From NCBI GenBank assembly GCA_900155415.1, contig LT700187.1, forward strand, positions 2,356,001-2,420,000: a DNA stretch of 64,000 nucleotides, in the 5' to 3' direction. The notes under the pieces are model-generated. The model saw only the letters and a program-made list of their open reading frames with translations, made no database searches and was not told the DNA's origin. The DNA comes from Christensenella massiliensis (GTDB taxonomy: Bacteria; Bacillota; Clostridia; Christensenellales; Christensenellaceae). This document shows positions 41,501 through 46,855 of this stretch, in pieces. A program made the position numbers and the translations under genes. How positions within the stretch are numbered: position 1 is the stretch's first letter; each line of letters begins with the position of its first letter.

Positions 41501-41889
41501 TCCTTTGTCTGTTTCGCAGATGCCTGTAGTTCGGCGTGCAGCCGGAAAGAAAAGTCCGGGAGAGACTCTCCTGTGAGCCTCAGAGAGTCTTGATCTGCTT
41601 TCAAGCTAATAGTCCATTCTGGTATATTTTCTGTCTTTCCCTCGTTTTCTTCTCCAACAGATGCAGGCAGCTCCGATGCTTCAGGTACTGGAGCATCCGG
41701 CGATTCGGCCGTTTCTCCCCCTTCTTCTAAGGAAGAAGGCTGCGGACTGTCTTCTGCTATTTGTACTGCGTATTGCTCATTCGCTGTCTCATCTGCATAG
41801 GCGATCGCTGATAGCGGCATGATCGAAATCGTCATGATCACTGCTAACAGAAACCCGAAAAAGCGTTTGTTTTTTATTTTGTTTTTCAT
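32539..41889 (-). CDS. giant Cna-B-repeat surface adhesin with NPKTG sorting signal
   Basis: 3116 residues. Signal peptide about 1-31 ending AIAYA; acidic Pro/Ser/Glu linker to about 80; a unique N-terminal beta-rich region to about 560; then about 18 Cna-B-type domains (about 570-2970). These are marked by KxW openings (TKIWMNGEG, VTKVWKDGGNADG), LP(K/R/Q)YD turns and (Y)xxxE endings; lysine and glutamate in such domains form internal isopeptide bonds. A pilin-like domain (about 2975-3065) follows. The C terminus has sorting motif NPKTG at 3079-3083, a hydrophobic stretch and KQKRRHTK. It should be anchored to peptidoglycan by a sortase; none is encoded here. The last six Cna-B domains form two copies of a three-domain unit. 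ATG at 41889 has GGGGAG 5 bases upstream. Confidence 0.93.
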   Translation of the reverse strand: MKNKIKNKRFFGFLLAVIMTISIMPLSAIAYADETANEQYAVQIAEDSPQPSSLEEGGETAESPDAPVPEASELPASVGEENEGKTENIPEWTISLKADQDSLRLTGESLPDFSFRLHAELQASAKQTKDTKVRNYIEANLMLPEGMHLSGEFFVLDNQIMADKASVLRIEGLGKDAEIQIKDRAGDQHLSFAIDCPAVQEISDLQYEFIFSGAAFSCTEDMQLSDDAVVLLEISMATFTGQDNIQKTESVKEYLPILAELPGEQFQEKISNITDMGAVAAVPAAIEEQVRIDAYRDAYSQNIFWIDHNNEEKLRPGGEEYPRPKLNFSIDGNTFEELTESNMETLGMEEFPQIDIDTQRGAGNYMLSIGRNTLPSQITYIDSYGDEAAHKVVWKIEPQDVNGYSTVEITDENIGENPSASVTGIGWYYVLTSEFKSDFRIRWGTLGSAPGITNAIKDYFKLVVETNREKQEYQLSKLPAESVVFTVDPSADPNNPTSGTLIIQNIWKYNLDGSSIFCTMEKNDSDAGGITLPVLPQEDYFAVAYDNSAAPNFGSVTDKAHNGGRIYLTLTGKTDYDAYKIWLDEGGEFIAQRPTGEFQLWRYRRGKSYTTAAPIRNTDGTIKTITLNTGEDSQLISFDDLEKYDSEGFEYIYVIREYLDSKTAEGAAANSYEQVFGTVAEDGSIGDHIDQNGEIVEAGERPSGNTFLYDGGTLSNRIVGTISVPVSKTWKAAAFQSGFEDVRIQLTLESRIAGSTGEWKTTSASQEIDGFFAENLTVTMQQSMPEYDALGRKLEYRWIETAVYQGEGSTDNLLVPDETGGVFTLQQDGRQIDYRSSSVVQTDGSTLVTNSIANTIDYETTKIWMNGEGEPTEAPAGESATFHIYRSIGGEQIGDPVALFTMDGTADETPVLVNEELGIYAQETEPWISEVTALAEYDAEGRQYEYILLEAGTRGTYIPNYETQRNEEGYQTTVYNAPGVGNYIMVRKIWTDDSDNAHRLPVTVAVYSRVDKYGYQSNQKITEVTLGNGVWYKIAGIGRLQPEEVYILETAVGDTPVPFTTYYLNGEAEPNYSEPQAPVEYRGNNDDYTAIQYETQYHRYDATYSREKIAGELCYTVINRRLGNIDLTVTKNWVDGAGENRQKIQNELERLFAEEGVALFPALRLDFAEGTAQSYYRITRNGLDSTDAVTVGNQDDMVAVKNSAGQPESSVQRLDISVPESEYTFFNLPKYDRNGSVVQYDVHEIWVDESGNAISMERIQKKYPALYSLLTEYETSYKQTEYTVGELHAADSQTIAVTNRLQGTKDVLWHKQWEDDYNYQSNYRPDIYLDIYQTSHISADKLETVLYRANYKWTYSSLDPGSDPDGLYDKQNHWHAEITRLPKYDALGYEIMYYASEHTAVNSQDFDYLPVGYSIPNGDEGLATIRIGTEYDVEAEYQGEEYVQNIGSLIGSEEPYYALIEEGTFTNTIAAPVTVQGQKRWNNLSAGFPAEDLPAVTFSLDRQYTDRNGAIQKTEGIATLTITDWASFYNNGSYIFQMEYMGKNSMSTDPDGKIVVSGESSDAQRLPKYTEDGRLYTYILRETSVTWPNGSAPDSTLVFGTPTINNYIVTNFYDSIQGALKVKKLMELPVGADGKPEAYPAVRFELSRTYTVYDANGNPKGESVPEVVERQIWSSEEMREVYEASRNITVEKEFTFEGLDIYAPNGSQYSYAVTEIKTYLGDYETWAVSGSITADEAQTVKKDENKRESVSALALTMNQDGGRGETAENVAVAATFINAPVKDGRETVTLTGTKVWDDFGNAFQLRPEEINITVSRYANQQPGQGNGIGELVLPEEQYEIVWDKGSDGNKWTYAISGKAGTGELERYAPNGMPWEYVVTETAHQGSENVYTVSPANGRVTEQSQQETEITMYDLRNTIATSVPYSKTWIDADGAVITEDYLGIELTVSFKLQVAERTDGNTGAWQDAEEYFSNHLDDAVYRAIFADYAFEQKKTGRINDSTVWGAEGRFSGLPYLIRENGASDETIRLAYRIIETEISYGSTTQTVTVHDVNETGYTYEFTAGLFSPAYKDPQGEWAESNLNTTRNIYNRMETTELVAKKIWSGDNDNIYATRPETERKKYDWEVSFIIQRSANEGQTWENVAVYGADGTREDLVVTVYGTNQEASAQAIASGLPKTAEAGGAAYLYRARELQPGYTVSAGQVSNEDIIGDGALYYDAYTTTYPNGTTAQNTLNQTAVYVSKVWNPSTTPAPVTMELQYKGADGRWRSFENRALVVLDGTADTPGKVYYEYESWKGVWNGVPEVIRGSALTQDGKTQYRVVETLPSGYVQESGTVQTREDGAIEYHYTNVAETSFGVEKKWYGVSAVQQGNVVVGLWRTTGDKEEAVPVEDENGTQLKRTLTAVGSWKASFEGLPRYSESGAAYTYFARELTIGGKPAKDAGFFIYHEDTESKTVIANIGKRDISSTKTWRDDQNAYGTRPEELTLTLYRSISGGTEETVDAEPVWEKNGDIWKYSYTGLPVTDHAGNTYAYRVEEAVPGEYAGKQEDFALTNTLEDEIDIPVTKVWKDGGNADGLRPDSITVALYADGVEVRRETVTAGNIIQEFWKALTGQGDIWSYTFTGLPEYDASGKRITYTVKEFDIPPEYRSETDGFTIINTLQVELPVLKVWGGVPEDEQGEIAVGLYRKTNEAEEAEKVCDEQGAHMTLKLHEDNQWQDVFRELPRFDEEGNRHLYFAQELAVGEKPIEETEYIVHSTTDDHGTSIANIAATEVSGVKRWKDNSNAYGTRPEELTLTLYRSISGGEDEKVDEEPIWDKRGDTWLYRYTGLPMTDDAGNPYTYHVEEAVPEGYVGEQDGQNFTNILSKVIDIPVVKIWNDNGNAFGTRPETIRIILYANGTEAASAEIGIGKEGVRQKNMGDSWEYSFTGLPQYDENGVEIVYTIAEADVPDGYDAYYHGFTVENVQKGNLSVSKSVTGNGGEQDRDFHFTVRTDDVSIDGIYGDMVFQSGTARLTLKHGETVTALGLPAGTGYTVIEDEAEDYRVTAQGNEGTIMPGDTVKAIFENYRTPPAEQTEDGENPKTGETNEMFCYMILLLTALPVLTVCIFVKQKRRHTK
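32977..33903 (-). repeat. three-domain superrepeat of the adhesin, copy B
   Basis: 927 bp coding for residues about 2662-2970, same domain order as copy A. The middle domain (TLTLYRSISGG region) is the best conserved; the first domain has drifted most. Confidence 0.85.
33904..34830 (-). repeat. three-domain superrepeat of the adhesin, copy A
   Basis: 927 bp coding for residues about 2353-2661: a KKWYGV-type, an AYGTRPEEL-type and a DIPVTKVW-type Cna-B domain. It is in phase and the same length as the copy that follows. The stretch near 34408 is almost identical in DNA to that near 33481. Confidence 0.85.
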
Positions 41890-41901
41890 CGTTTCTCCCC
41901 T

Positions 41902-41934
41902 GTATTGCTTCTGTTTATTAAGCTTAAGCAATAC
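41902..41934 (-). promoter_or_regulatory. leader hairpin of the adhesin mRNA
   Basis: GTATTGCTT and AAGCAATAC form a 9-bp stem with a 15-base loop. The stem ends immediately upstream of the GGGGAG ribosome site (41895-41900). No T tract follows. It could modulate translation or mRNA stability of the adhesin. Confidence 0.5.
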
Positions 41935-42166
41935 CTTTGTCCGTTCGTGCGCTAATAGCATACAGCTTATTTTCAGGGAAATAGGCTGATATCATTTCTC
42001 CGTTTTCATAAATTTTCATGACTGCATTGGTTTTGGTCGTCTTGTTTTTCCTTGGGGTATTCCGGATTTGACGGAAAAGTGTGAAAAGAATTGTATATGC
42101 TTTTGCCGAATGAAGCTCTATTAAAACGGTTATACCACGATAAACGCCGTATCAGTCGGCTAACAT
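41924..42166 (-). pseudogene. possible broken small gene upstream of the adhesin
   Basis: Reading the minus strand from ATG at 42166, three codons are followed by TGA at 42154-42152. The same frame is then open for 75 codons to TAA at 41924. The translated stretch has a protein-like pattern (GVYRGITVLIELH, AYTILFTLFRQIRN, MKIYENGEMISAYFPEN). If the TGA were TGG, an 80-residue protein would result. A remnant of a disrupted gene is the simplest view; translation of only the last 31 codons from ATG at 42019 is possible. I do not recognise the family. Confidence 0.3.
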
Positions 42167-42613
42167 TAAAAATGTTTATTCCTCCATTAAAATATATCAT
42201 TTCCTCTAATTTATCTTTTTAAAGATAGTATTATTTTTTCTTAGCTCAGCCTCATAGATCCTCTCCCGCTTCTGCCGCCTCCTCTGTCGGCTGTCTTTTC
42301 TATACCGTGATCTATAAAAGCAATCACATAGTTGATTTTTTAATTTTTAGAGATTACACTTGATATATTCAATGAAAAAATATTTATGTGTGAAAAATAT
42401 TATTTATGCTCCACACCAGCAAATGGCAATTTTATTTCTATCGTTTCCCCGCTTTCCAATCACCATACCTATAATGATGCACTTACTTGCGATAATTCAC
42501 ATTACGGAAATAAGTATCACCAAAAAAGTATAGTTTTTATTCAGATATAGTGTCGTTTTTTAGACTTTCTTTCCTTAGCAGAACAAATCTTAACCATAAA
42601 AAAGAGGCGTTAC

Positions 42614-42642
42614 TTGACAGTATCACTGCGAAATGATATATT
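42614..42642 (+). promoter_or_regulatory. strong plus-strand promoter without a gene
   Basis: TTGACA, exactly 17 bases, TATATT. The only thing downstream before a strong terminator is about 90 bases of non-coding sequence. Confidence 0.7.
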
Positions 42643-42648
42643 TTATAC

Positions 42649-42742
42649 AAAAATAGACTGTATTTTAATAGTTAGATAGTTCCTATAATGTGAATTAACG
42701 CAACAGAGCGAATATGGCGGCTGCCATATTCGCTCTGTTTTT
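42649..42742 (+). ncRNA. candidate small RNA
   Basis: From the predicted start about 7 bases after the TATATT box to the T tract of a perfect 17-bp hairpin terminator is about 94 bases, with no open frame of note. It runs opposite to all neighbours, between the response regulator and the adhesin. The 5' part is AT-rich and presumably single-stranded. It matches no RNA family that I can recognise. Confidence 0.55.
42702..42742 (+). terminator. terminator of the candidate small RNA
   Basis: AACAGAGCGAATATGGC pairs perfectly with GCCATATTCGCTCTGTT (17 bp), loop GGCT, followed by more T. A T run is present on the plus strand only, so it is oriented for plus transcription. Confidence 0.85.
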
Positions 42743-42870
42743 CTATACTTCAGCATATCATGTTTCAGGCTGCATCACAAGCCGTTCCAAATTAAATTTA
42801 AAACACTTGTTCCTTCCTTAAAATATAACTTAACAGCAGCCAAAATTTTCCGCCATTTAGCTTCTTGTCA

Positions 42871-42899
42871 AAAAAGAGCCGCATTCTGCCAGCTCTTTT
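42871..42899 (-). terminator. terminator of the orphan response regulator gene
   Basis: On the minus strand GAAAAGAGC, a loop and GCTCTTTTTT, about 87 bases beyond the stop codon. It makes the regulator gene a single-gene unit and means the adhesin must have its own promoter in 41.9-42.9 kb, which I could not place convincingly. Confidence 0.75.
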
Positions 42900-42985
42900 C
42901 TCATTTCCACGATATGGATATTTTCATCTTGCTGCTTTCGCTTTTTAATATCTCCTTTGGAAAAAGAGTGATAGCAATAGTTCGG

Positions 42986-43672
42986 TCATTTATTTGTGAA
43001 GAAATAGCCGATACCCCATTTGGTAAGGATATATTCCGGCTTTGCCGGATTCTGTTCTATTTTCTCCCGGAGACGGCGAATATGCACATCGACTGTACGT
43101 AAATCTCCCTGATGCTTCCATACAAGCTCGAGCAGCGTATTCCGGTCGAATACCTTTCCACGGTTCGTAATAAAGAGGTTGAGAAGATCAAACTCCTTGG
43201 CCGTCAAATTGATATCCTCTCCATTGATCTCCACACTGCGGTTGATCAAGTTCACTTTCATATCCTTCACTTGAATCGTCTGCGTATCTGCCGCCGGCTT
43301 TTGAGCCCCCGCCCTGCGCAGGATCGTTTTAATACGCGCTTTCAGCTCCAGCATGTTGAACGGCTTCGTCATATAATCATCCGCGCCAAACTCCAGCCCC
43401 ATGATCTTATCCATATCCTCTCCCTTTGCGGTGAGCATAATGATCGGTACGTCCGATACGCTGCGAATCTTCTGGCAGACTTCCATTCCGTCCATTTTAG
43501 GCAGCATCAGGTCGAGAAGAATCAGGTCATGCTTTTCAGGGTCAAACACCTGCAGCGCTTCCTCCCCATCGTAAGCAACGTCGATCGCATATCCTTCCTG
43601 CTGCTCCAGATTAAAACGCAGGCCTTTGACTAATGTCGGCTCATCGTCCACGATCAGAATATTTTTTGCCAT
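42986..43672 (-). CDS. OmpR/PhoB-family response regulator (orphan)
   Basis: 228 residues. Receiver domain 1-120 with acidic pocket DDE, phosphorylation aspartate in LILLDLMLPKMDG, threonine/serine switch MLTAKGED and lysine in MTKPFN. A winged-helix DNA-binding domain with LTAKEFDLLNLF and DVHIRRLREKIE follows. ATG at 43672 has AAAGGAG 8 bases upstream. No kinase gene adjoins it; the orphan kinase at 30.8-32.2 kb is the obvious candidate partner. Confidence 0.94.
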   Translation of the reverse strand: MAKNILIVDDEPTLVKGLRFNLEQQEGYAIDVAYDGEEALQVFDPEKHDLILLDLMLPKMDGMEVCQKIRSVSDVPIIMLTAKGEDMDKIMGLEFGADDYMTKPFNMLELKARIKTILRRAGAQKPAADTQTIQVKDMKVNLINRSVEINGEDINLTAKEFDLLNLFITNRGKVFDRNTLLELVWKHQGDLRTVDVHIRRLREKIEQNPAKPEYILTKWGIGYFFTNK

Positions 43673-43702
43673 AATGAGTGCTCCTTTAAAAGACATTGCT
43701 TT

Positions 43703-43732
43703 ATTATAGCATATTTCATTATAATTTTGTAA
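43703..43732 (-). promoter_or_regulatory. putative response regulator promoter
   Basis: Minus strand: TTACAA, 18 bases, TATAAT with an extended -10 (TGC before it), about 30 bases upstream of the start codon. Confidence 0.6.
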
Positions 43733-43784
43733 TATTTTATATGAAAAAAGCGGCAGCTATTCTGTTGGCCGAAAAAAGCAGATA

Positions 43785-44552
43785 TCAGCCTGCGCACACC
43801 GAATCCCCGCCTAAAACAGATACGACCTCCATGATATGCTCAAAGAACGTTTTCCGGTCATTCTTTCCTTTATTCAGTTCTGAAAATATCATGCCATCGC
43901 GCAGAAATAAAATACGGCTGCACCAACTCGCCGCATAGGCGTCGTGCGTTACCATCAGAATCGTTACGCCAAGCCTTCTATTGATTCTGGAAAAGCTCTC
44001 CAGAATCATTTTGGCGGCATGTGAATCAAGCGCCCCCGTCGGCTCGTCCGCAAGTACTATGGAGGGCTGGACGGCAAGCGCACGCGCCGCCGCTACGCGC
44101 TGCTTTTGCCCGCCCGAAAGCTCTTGCGGATATTTTTGCAGAATATCGCCTATCCCTACCATATCCGCCGCCTGCATCACAAGCGTCCGAAGTTCCGGAT
44201 AGTTTCTGCCTCCTATAGCCAACGCGACCGCAATATTTTCATAAGCCGTCAAGGTATCGATCAATTCAAATTCCTGAAACACAAAGCCAATCCGCTCTCT
44301 GCGGAACTGCGCAGTCTGATTTCTCTTTAGATTGGTTATATCTACTCCATCTATGTAAATATGCCCCGTCGTTACTGTATCTATCGCTGAAATGCAGTTC
44401 AGCAGCGTTGTCTTTCCGCTGCCGGATGGGCCCATGATCCCAACCAATTCCCCTTGCGCTATATTGAAGCTGATCCCTCCAAGTGCTTTTGTAATCCTGC
44501 CGCGGCCGCCATAGATTTTCTCGACCTCCGAAACGTTCAGCAACTTCTCCAT
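43785..44552 (-). CDS. ABC transporter ATPase, BceA-like (second copy)
   Basis: 255 residues. Walker [11 protein letters not shown]-loop in FVFQEFELID, signature LSGGQKQR, Walker [13 protein letters not shown] and the switch histidine in VTHD. It is a close paralogue of the ATPase at 46.8-47.6 kb, including the C-terminal EVVS(L/V)LGGD. It has no permease of its own: upstream is only a 37-codon gene, downstream the response regulator. It may energise the same permease or be a decayed half of a duplicated module. Confidence 0.92.
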   Translation of the reverse strand: MEKLLNVSEVEKIYGGRGRITKALGGISFNIAQGELVGIMGPSGSGKTTLLNCISAIDTVTTGHIYIDGVDITNLKRNQTAQFRRERIGFVFQEFELIDTLTAYENIAVALAIGGRNYPELRTLVMQAADMVGIGDILQKYPQELSGGQKQRVAAARALAVQPSIVLADEPTGALDSHAAKMILESFSRINRRLGVTILMVTHDAYAASWCSRILFLRDGMIFSELNKGKNDRKTFFEHIMEVVSVLGGDSVCAG

Positions 44553-44561
44553 GCCTGTTCT

Positions 44562-44675
44562 CTATGCTCTTCTATAATCCGGAATGACCTTCAGTGCTTC
44601 GGTCTCATTCAGCCCTGCGCTGACCAACAGGAAAGCACTCATCCATACCATCGCCGCATAAAATACCTTTTTCAC
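44562..44675 (-). CDS. 37-residue membrane or secreted micropeptide
   Basis: A GTG start at 44675 with AAAGGAG 8 bases upstream, then 37 codons to TAG. The peptide has a basic start (KK), a hydrophobic run (VFYAAMVWMSAFLLVSAG) and a polar tail (LNETEALKVIPDYRRA). It could be a membrane micropeptide or a secreted signal of the ABC module. It is followed after 9 bases by the second ATPase gene, and its promoter carries the operator shared with the first ATPase gene. I know no named family. The ribosome site and setting are the main support. Confidence 0.65.
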   Translation of the reverse strand: MKKVFYAAMVWMSAFLLVSAGLNETEALKVIPDYRRA

Positions 44676-44708
44676 TTCGCTCACTCCTTTTTTTATTTGA
44701 CTTAAAAA

Positions 44709-44764
44709 ATTATAAACCGTACTTCTTAACGGTAAGCAGTTGAAATCCTTACGATATTCTTACA
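44709..44764 (-). promoter_or_regulatory. promoter and direct-repeat operator of the micropeptide-ATPase unit
   Basis: The -10 is TATAAT (44709-44714, minus strand). Beginning 33 bases upstream of it are two direct repeats, CTTACG (44748-44753) and CTTACA (44759-44764) on the plus strand, 11 bases apart as expected for a dimeric OmpR-type regulator. No good -35 is present, which suggests activator dependence. Confidence 0.6.
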
Positions 44765-44779
44765 ATGTCACATATCCAC

Positions 44780-44813
44780 AAAGAAGGCGGAAGCAAATAC
44801 TCCCGCCTTCTTT
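44780..44813 (-). terminator. hairpin after the permease gene
   Basis: AAAGAAGGCGG pairs with CCGCCTTCTTT (11 bp, 12-base loop). The T tract on the minus strand is weak. It separates the permease from the micropeptide promoter. Confidence 0.65.
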
Positions 44814-44842
44814 ACAAGTATCATATCACCTATGGATGTTTA

Positions 44843-46855
44843 TCACTTTTCTTTTATGATCTTCTTGCTGCTGATATAGGTCATTATAAAGTATATTCCA
44901 TAAATCACGGCAATCAGCGCCAATCCCAGAAATACATCCTGATAGACATTTTCATACCACACCATATTGATCATACTCATCAGTCCCTGTATTCCGAATA
45001 TTGCGTGGATCGCGGCCACCGCCAGCGGTATCAGGAAATAGATGGCAATCTGCTTTAAGAGCGACCGGTTGATCAGCTTTTCTTCCGTTCCGAGTTTTCG
45101 AAGCGTCGCATAGCGTTTCCGGTTGTCGTTTGCCGCTGAAAGCTGCTGCAAAGCAAGTATGACCGCAGCAGTAACCAGAAAAGTAATCCCTAAATAGATG
45201 CCTACGAACGAGATCGTGACGCGCAGGCCAATTCCGGAATCCTGCGAAGTGAGCGCTGTCGTGAAATAACTGAACGGACGTTCCGGAGCTGCCTTGCGTA
45301 ATTCATTCTGTTTCGCCCATACGGCATCTTCCGTCTCTTCTTTGGGGACGTTATCCACATAAACGCCGTCGACCATTACGTCTCTGATTTCGAAGCCTGA
45401 AACATCTCCGTCCGGATATACAAGAATGATCGGCGACACTGACGATGAACCCATGATCCGCGTATTTTCAATACGGATATCGCTTGCTTCAAGGCTGTAT
45501 TCCCTGCCGTTCGAAACGATCTTATTTCCATCCTGTGCAAAATTCTCCAATGCTTTTGCCATCGCTTCATTGTAAGTCACGACGCCGACTTCATTTGCTC
45601 CGATTTCTATTGGTTCGTCTCCAACCATATCGAGAAAAGTATTGAATTCCGATACGCTCACAGCTCCGGTATAGGCACGTCCTTTCATATTACCTTCTAT
45701 TTCCTTTAGTTGAGCAATGTCCAGATGGTCTGCAAACTGCTCCATAATATCCACATCGCTGTCATACTGGGTATATTCTGCCGTCCTTTGATAGAATTCG
45801 TTCACCGGTATTCCATACGCCTCCAGTGCTGCCACGCCACCGCCCGCGTTTTCCGCATCTGCCGTATATACAAAATATTCTGCGTCGAACCGGATATCCC
45901 GGTTCGTTTCCTGATTGACCGCTGCTGAAACGCCGGAGCTCGCTCCTAATGTCACGATCGTTACAAACAGCATCAGGCAGATGAGCGCCATCGACGTATG
46001 TGTAGAATTGATTTTACTGGTAAGCTGCCGCGTTACAAACAGATTCAAGCCTTTGAAATACCTTGTTTTGTTATGCGCCGCTATTTTATATACAAAACCG
46101 GAGAGACCGGCAAACAGAAGGAATGTCCCCGGGATACCAAACAGCATAACAAATGGAAGATACATGATCAACATGCCTTTTATGATCAGATAGTAGGCTA
46201 TGATGATCAGTACAATTCCGGCAGCCGTAAGTGCTACAGATACGCCTGTCTTTTTACTGAGCACTTTTTCATTTTCGGTTTCCGAATGGAGGAGCTTGAT
46301 CACCTTTTGCTTCGATACTCGGACGGCATTGAACACCATAACGCACAGGAACATCACTCCGAAGTAGATCACAGACTGTACAGCGGCACGCGGTGAAAAA
46401 ATAAATACATATTCCTTTAACTCCGCTTCAAACATTTTTGCTGTAACAAGCGACATTCCCTGTGAGAACAAAACGCCCAACAGAAGTCCTGCTGCAAGTG
46501 CAATGATCCCTACAAGCAGCGTCTCGAGCATCAAAATACCGGCTACGCGTCCCTTTCCCATGCCAAGTATCAGATAGATGCCAAGCTCTTTGTTCCTGCG
46601 CTTGATTAGAAAATTATTTGCATACAAAATCAAGATCGCCAATGCGACTGCGACAAAGACCGAGAATACCTCGATGCTCTGAAGCATCATCTGCGCGGCT
46701 GTCTCCTTATTTTCATTCAGGTCCATAACTGCCTGCTGTGCATCCAAGGAATTGAATGCATAGAAAAACATAACGGCAAACATCAGCGTAATAAAATATA
46801 CTGTGTAATCGCCGATGCTTTTACGAACGTTTCGGAATGCTAATTTACACAGCAT
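44843..46855 (-). CDS. ABC transporter permease, BceB-like
   Basis: 670 residues, the size of BceB. An N-terminal helix, then FtsX-type membrane blocks, a large extracellular segment of about 200 residues (about 310-520) between helices 7 and 8, and three helices at the C terminus. BceB-type permeases free or expel cell-wall-active peptides and pass the signal to a BceS-type kinase in the membrane. The start overlaps the end of the first ATPase gene by 11 bases. Confidence 0.92.
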   Translation of the reverse strand: MLCKLAFRNVRKSIGDYTVYFITLMFAVMFFYAFNSLDAQQAVMDLNENKETAAQMMLQSIEVFSVFVAVALAILILYANNFLIKRRNKELGIYLILGMGKGRVAGILMLETLLVGIIALAAGLLLGVLFSQGMSLVTAKMFEAELKEYVFIFSPRAAVQSVIYFGVMFLCVMVFNAVRVSKQKVIKLLHSETENEKVLSKKTGVSVALTAAGIVLIIIAYYLIIKGMLIMYLPFVMLFGIPGTFLLFAGLSGFVYKIAAHNKTRYFKGLNLFVTRQLTSKINSTHTSMALICLMLFVTIVTLGASSGVSAAVNQETNRDIRFDAEYFVYTADAENAGGGVAALEAYGIPVNEFYQRTAEYTQYDSDVDIMEQFADHLDIAQLKEIEGNMKGRAYTGAVSVSEFNTFLDMVGDEPIEIGANEVGVVTYNEAMAKALENFAQDGNKIVSNGREYSLEASDIRIENTRIMGSSSVSPIILVYPDGDVSGFEIRDVMVDGVYVDNVPKEETEDAVWAKQNELRKAAPERPFSYFTTALTSQDSGIGLRVTISFVGIYLGITFLVTAAVILALQQLSAANDNRKRYATLRKLGTEEKLINRSLLKQIAIYFLIPLAVAAIHAIFGIQGLMSMINMVWYENVYQDVFLGLALIAVIYGIYFIMTYISSKKIIKEK

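Noticed and set aside
42006-42200. 64-codon minus-strand frame in the gene-poor region
   Set aside because: Asparagine/serine-rich and without a protein-like pattern; a neighbouring frame of the same strand looks more like protein and is reported as a possible remnant.
41890-42870. Cyclic-di-GMP riboswitch in front of the adhesin
   Set aside because: Looked for because such adhesins are often so controlled, but I could not find the conserved GGGCAAAC or AAAGCCTCCGGCC-type core on the minus strand. A covariance search would settle it.
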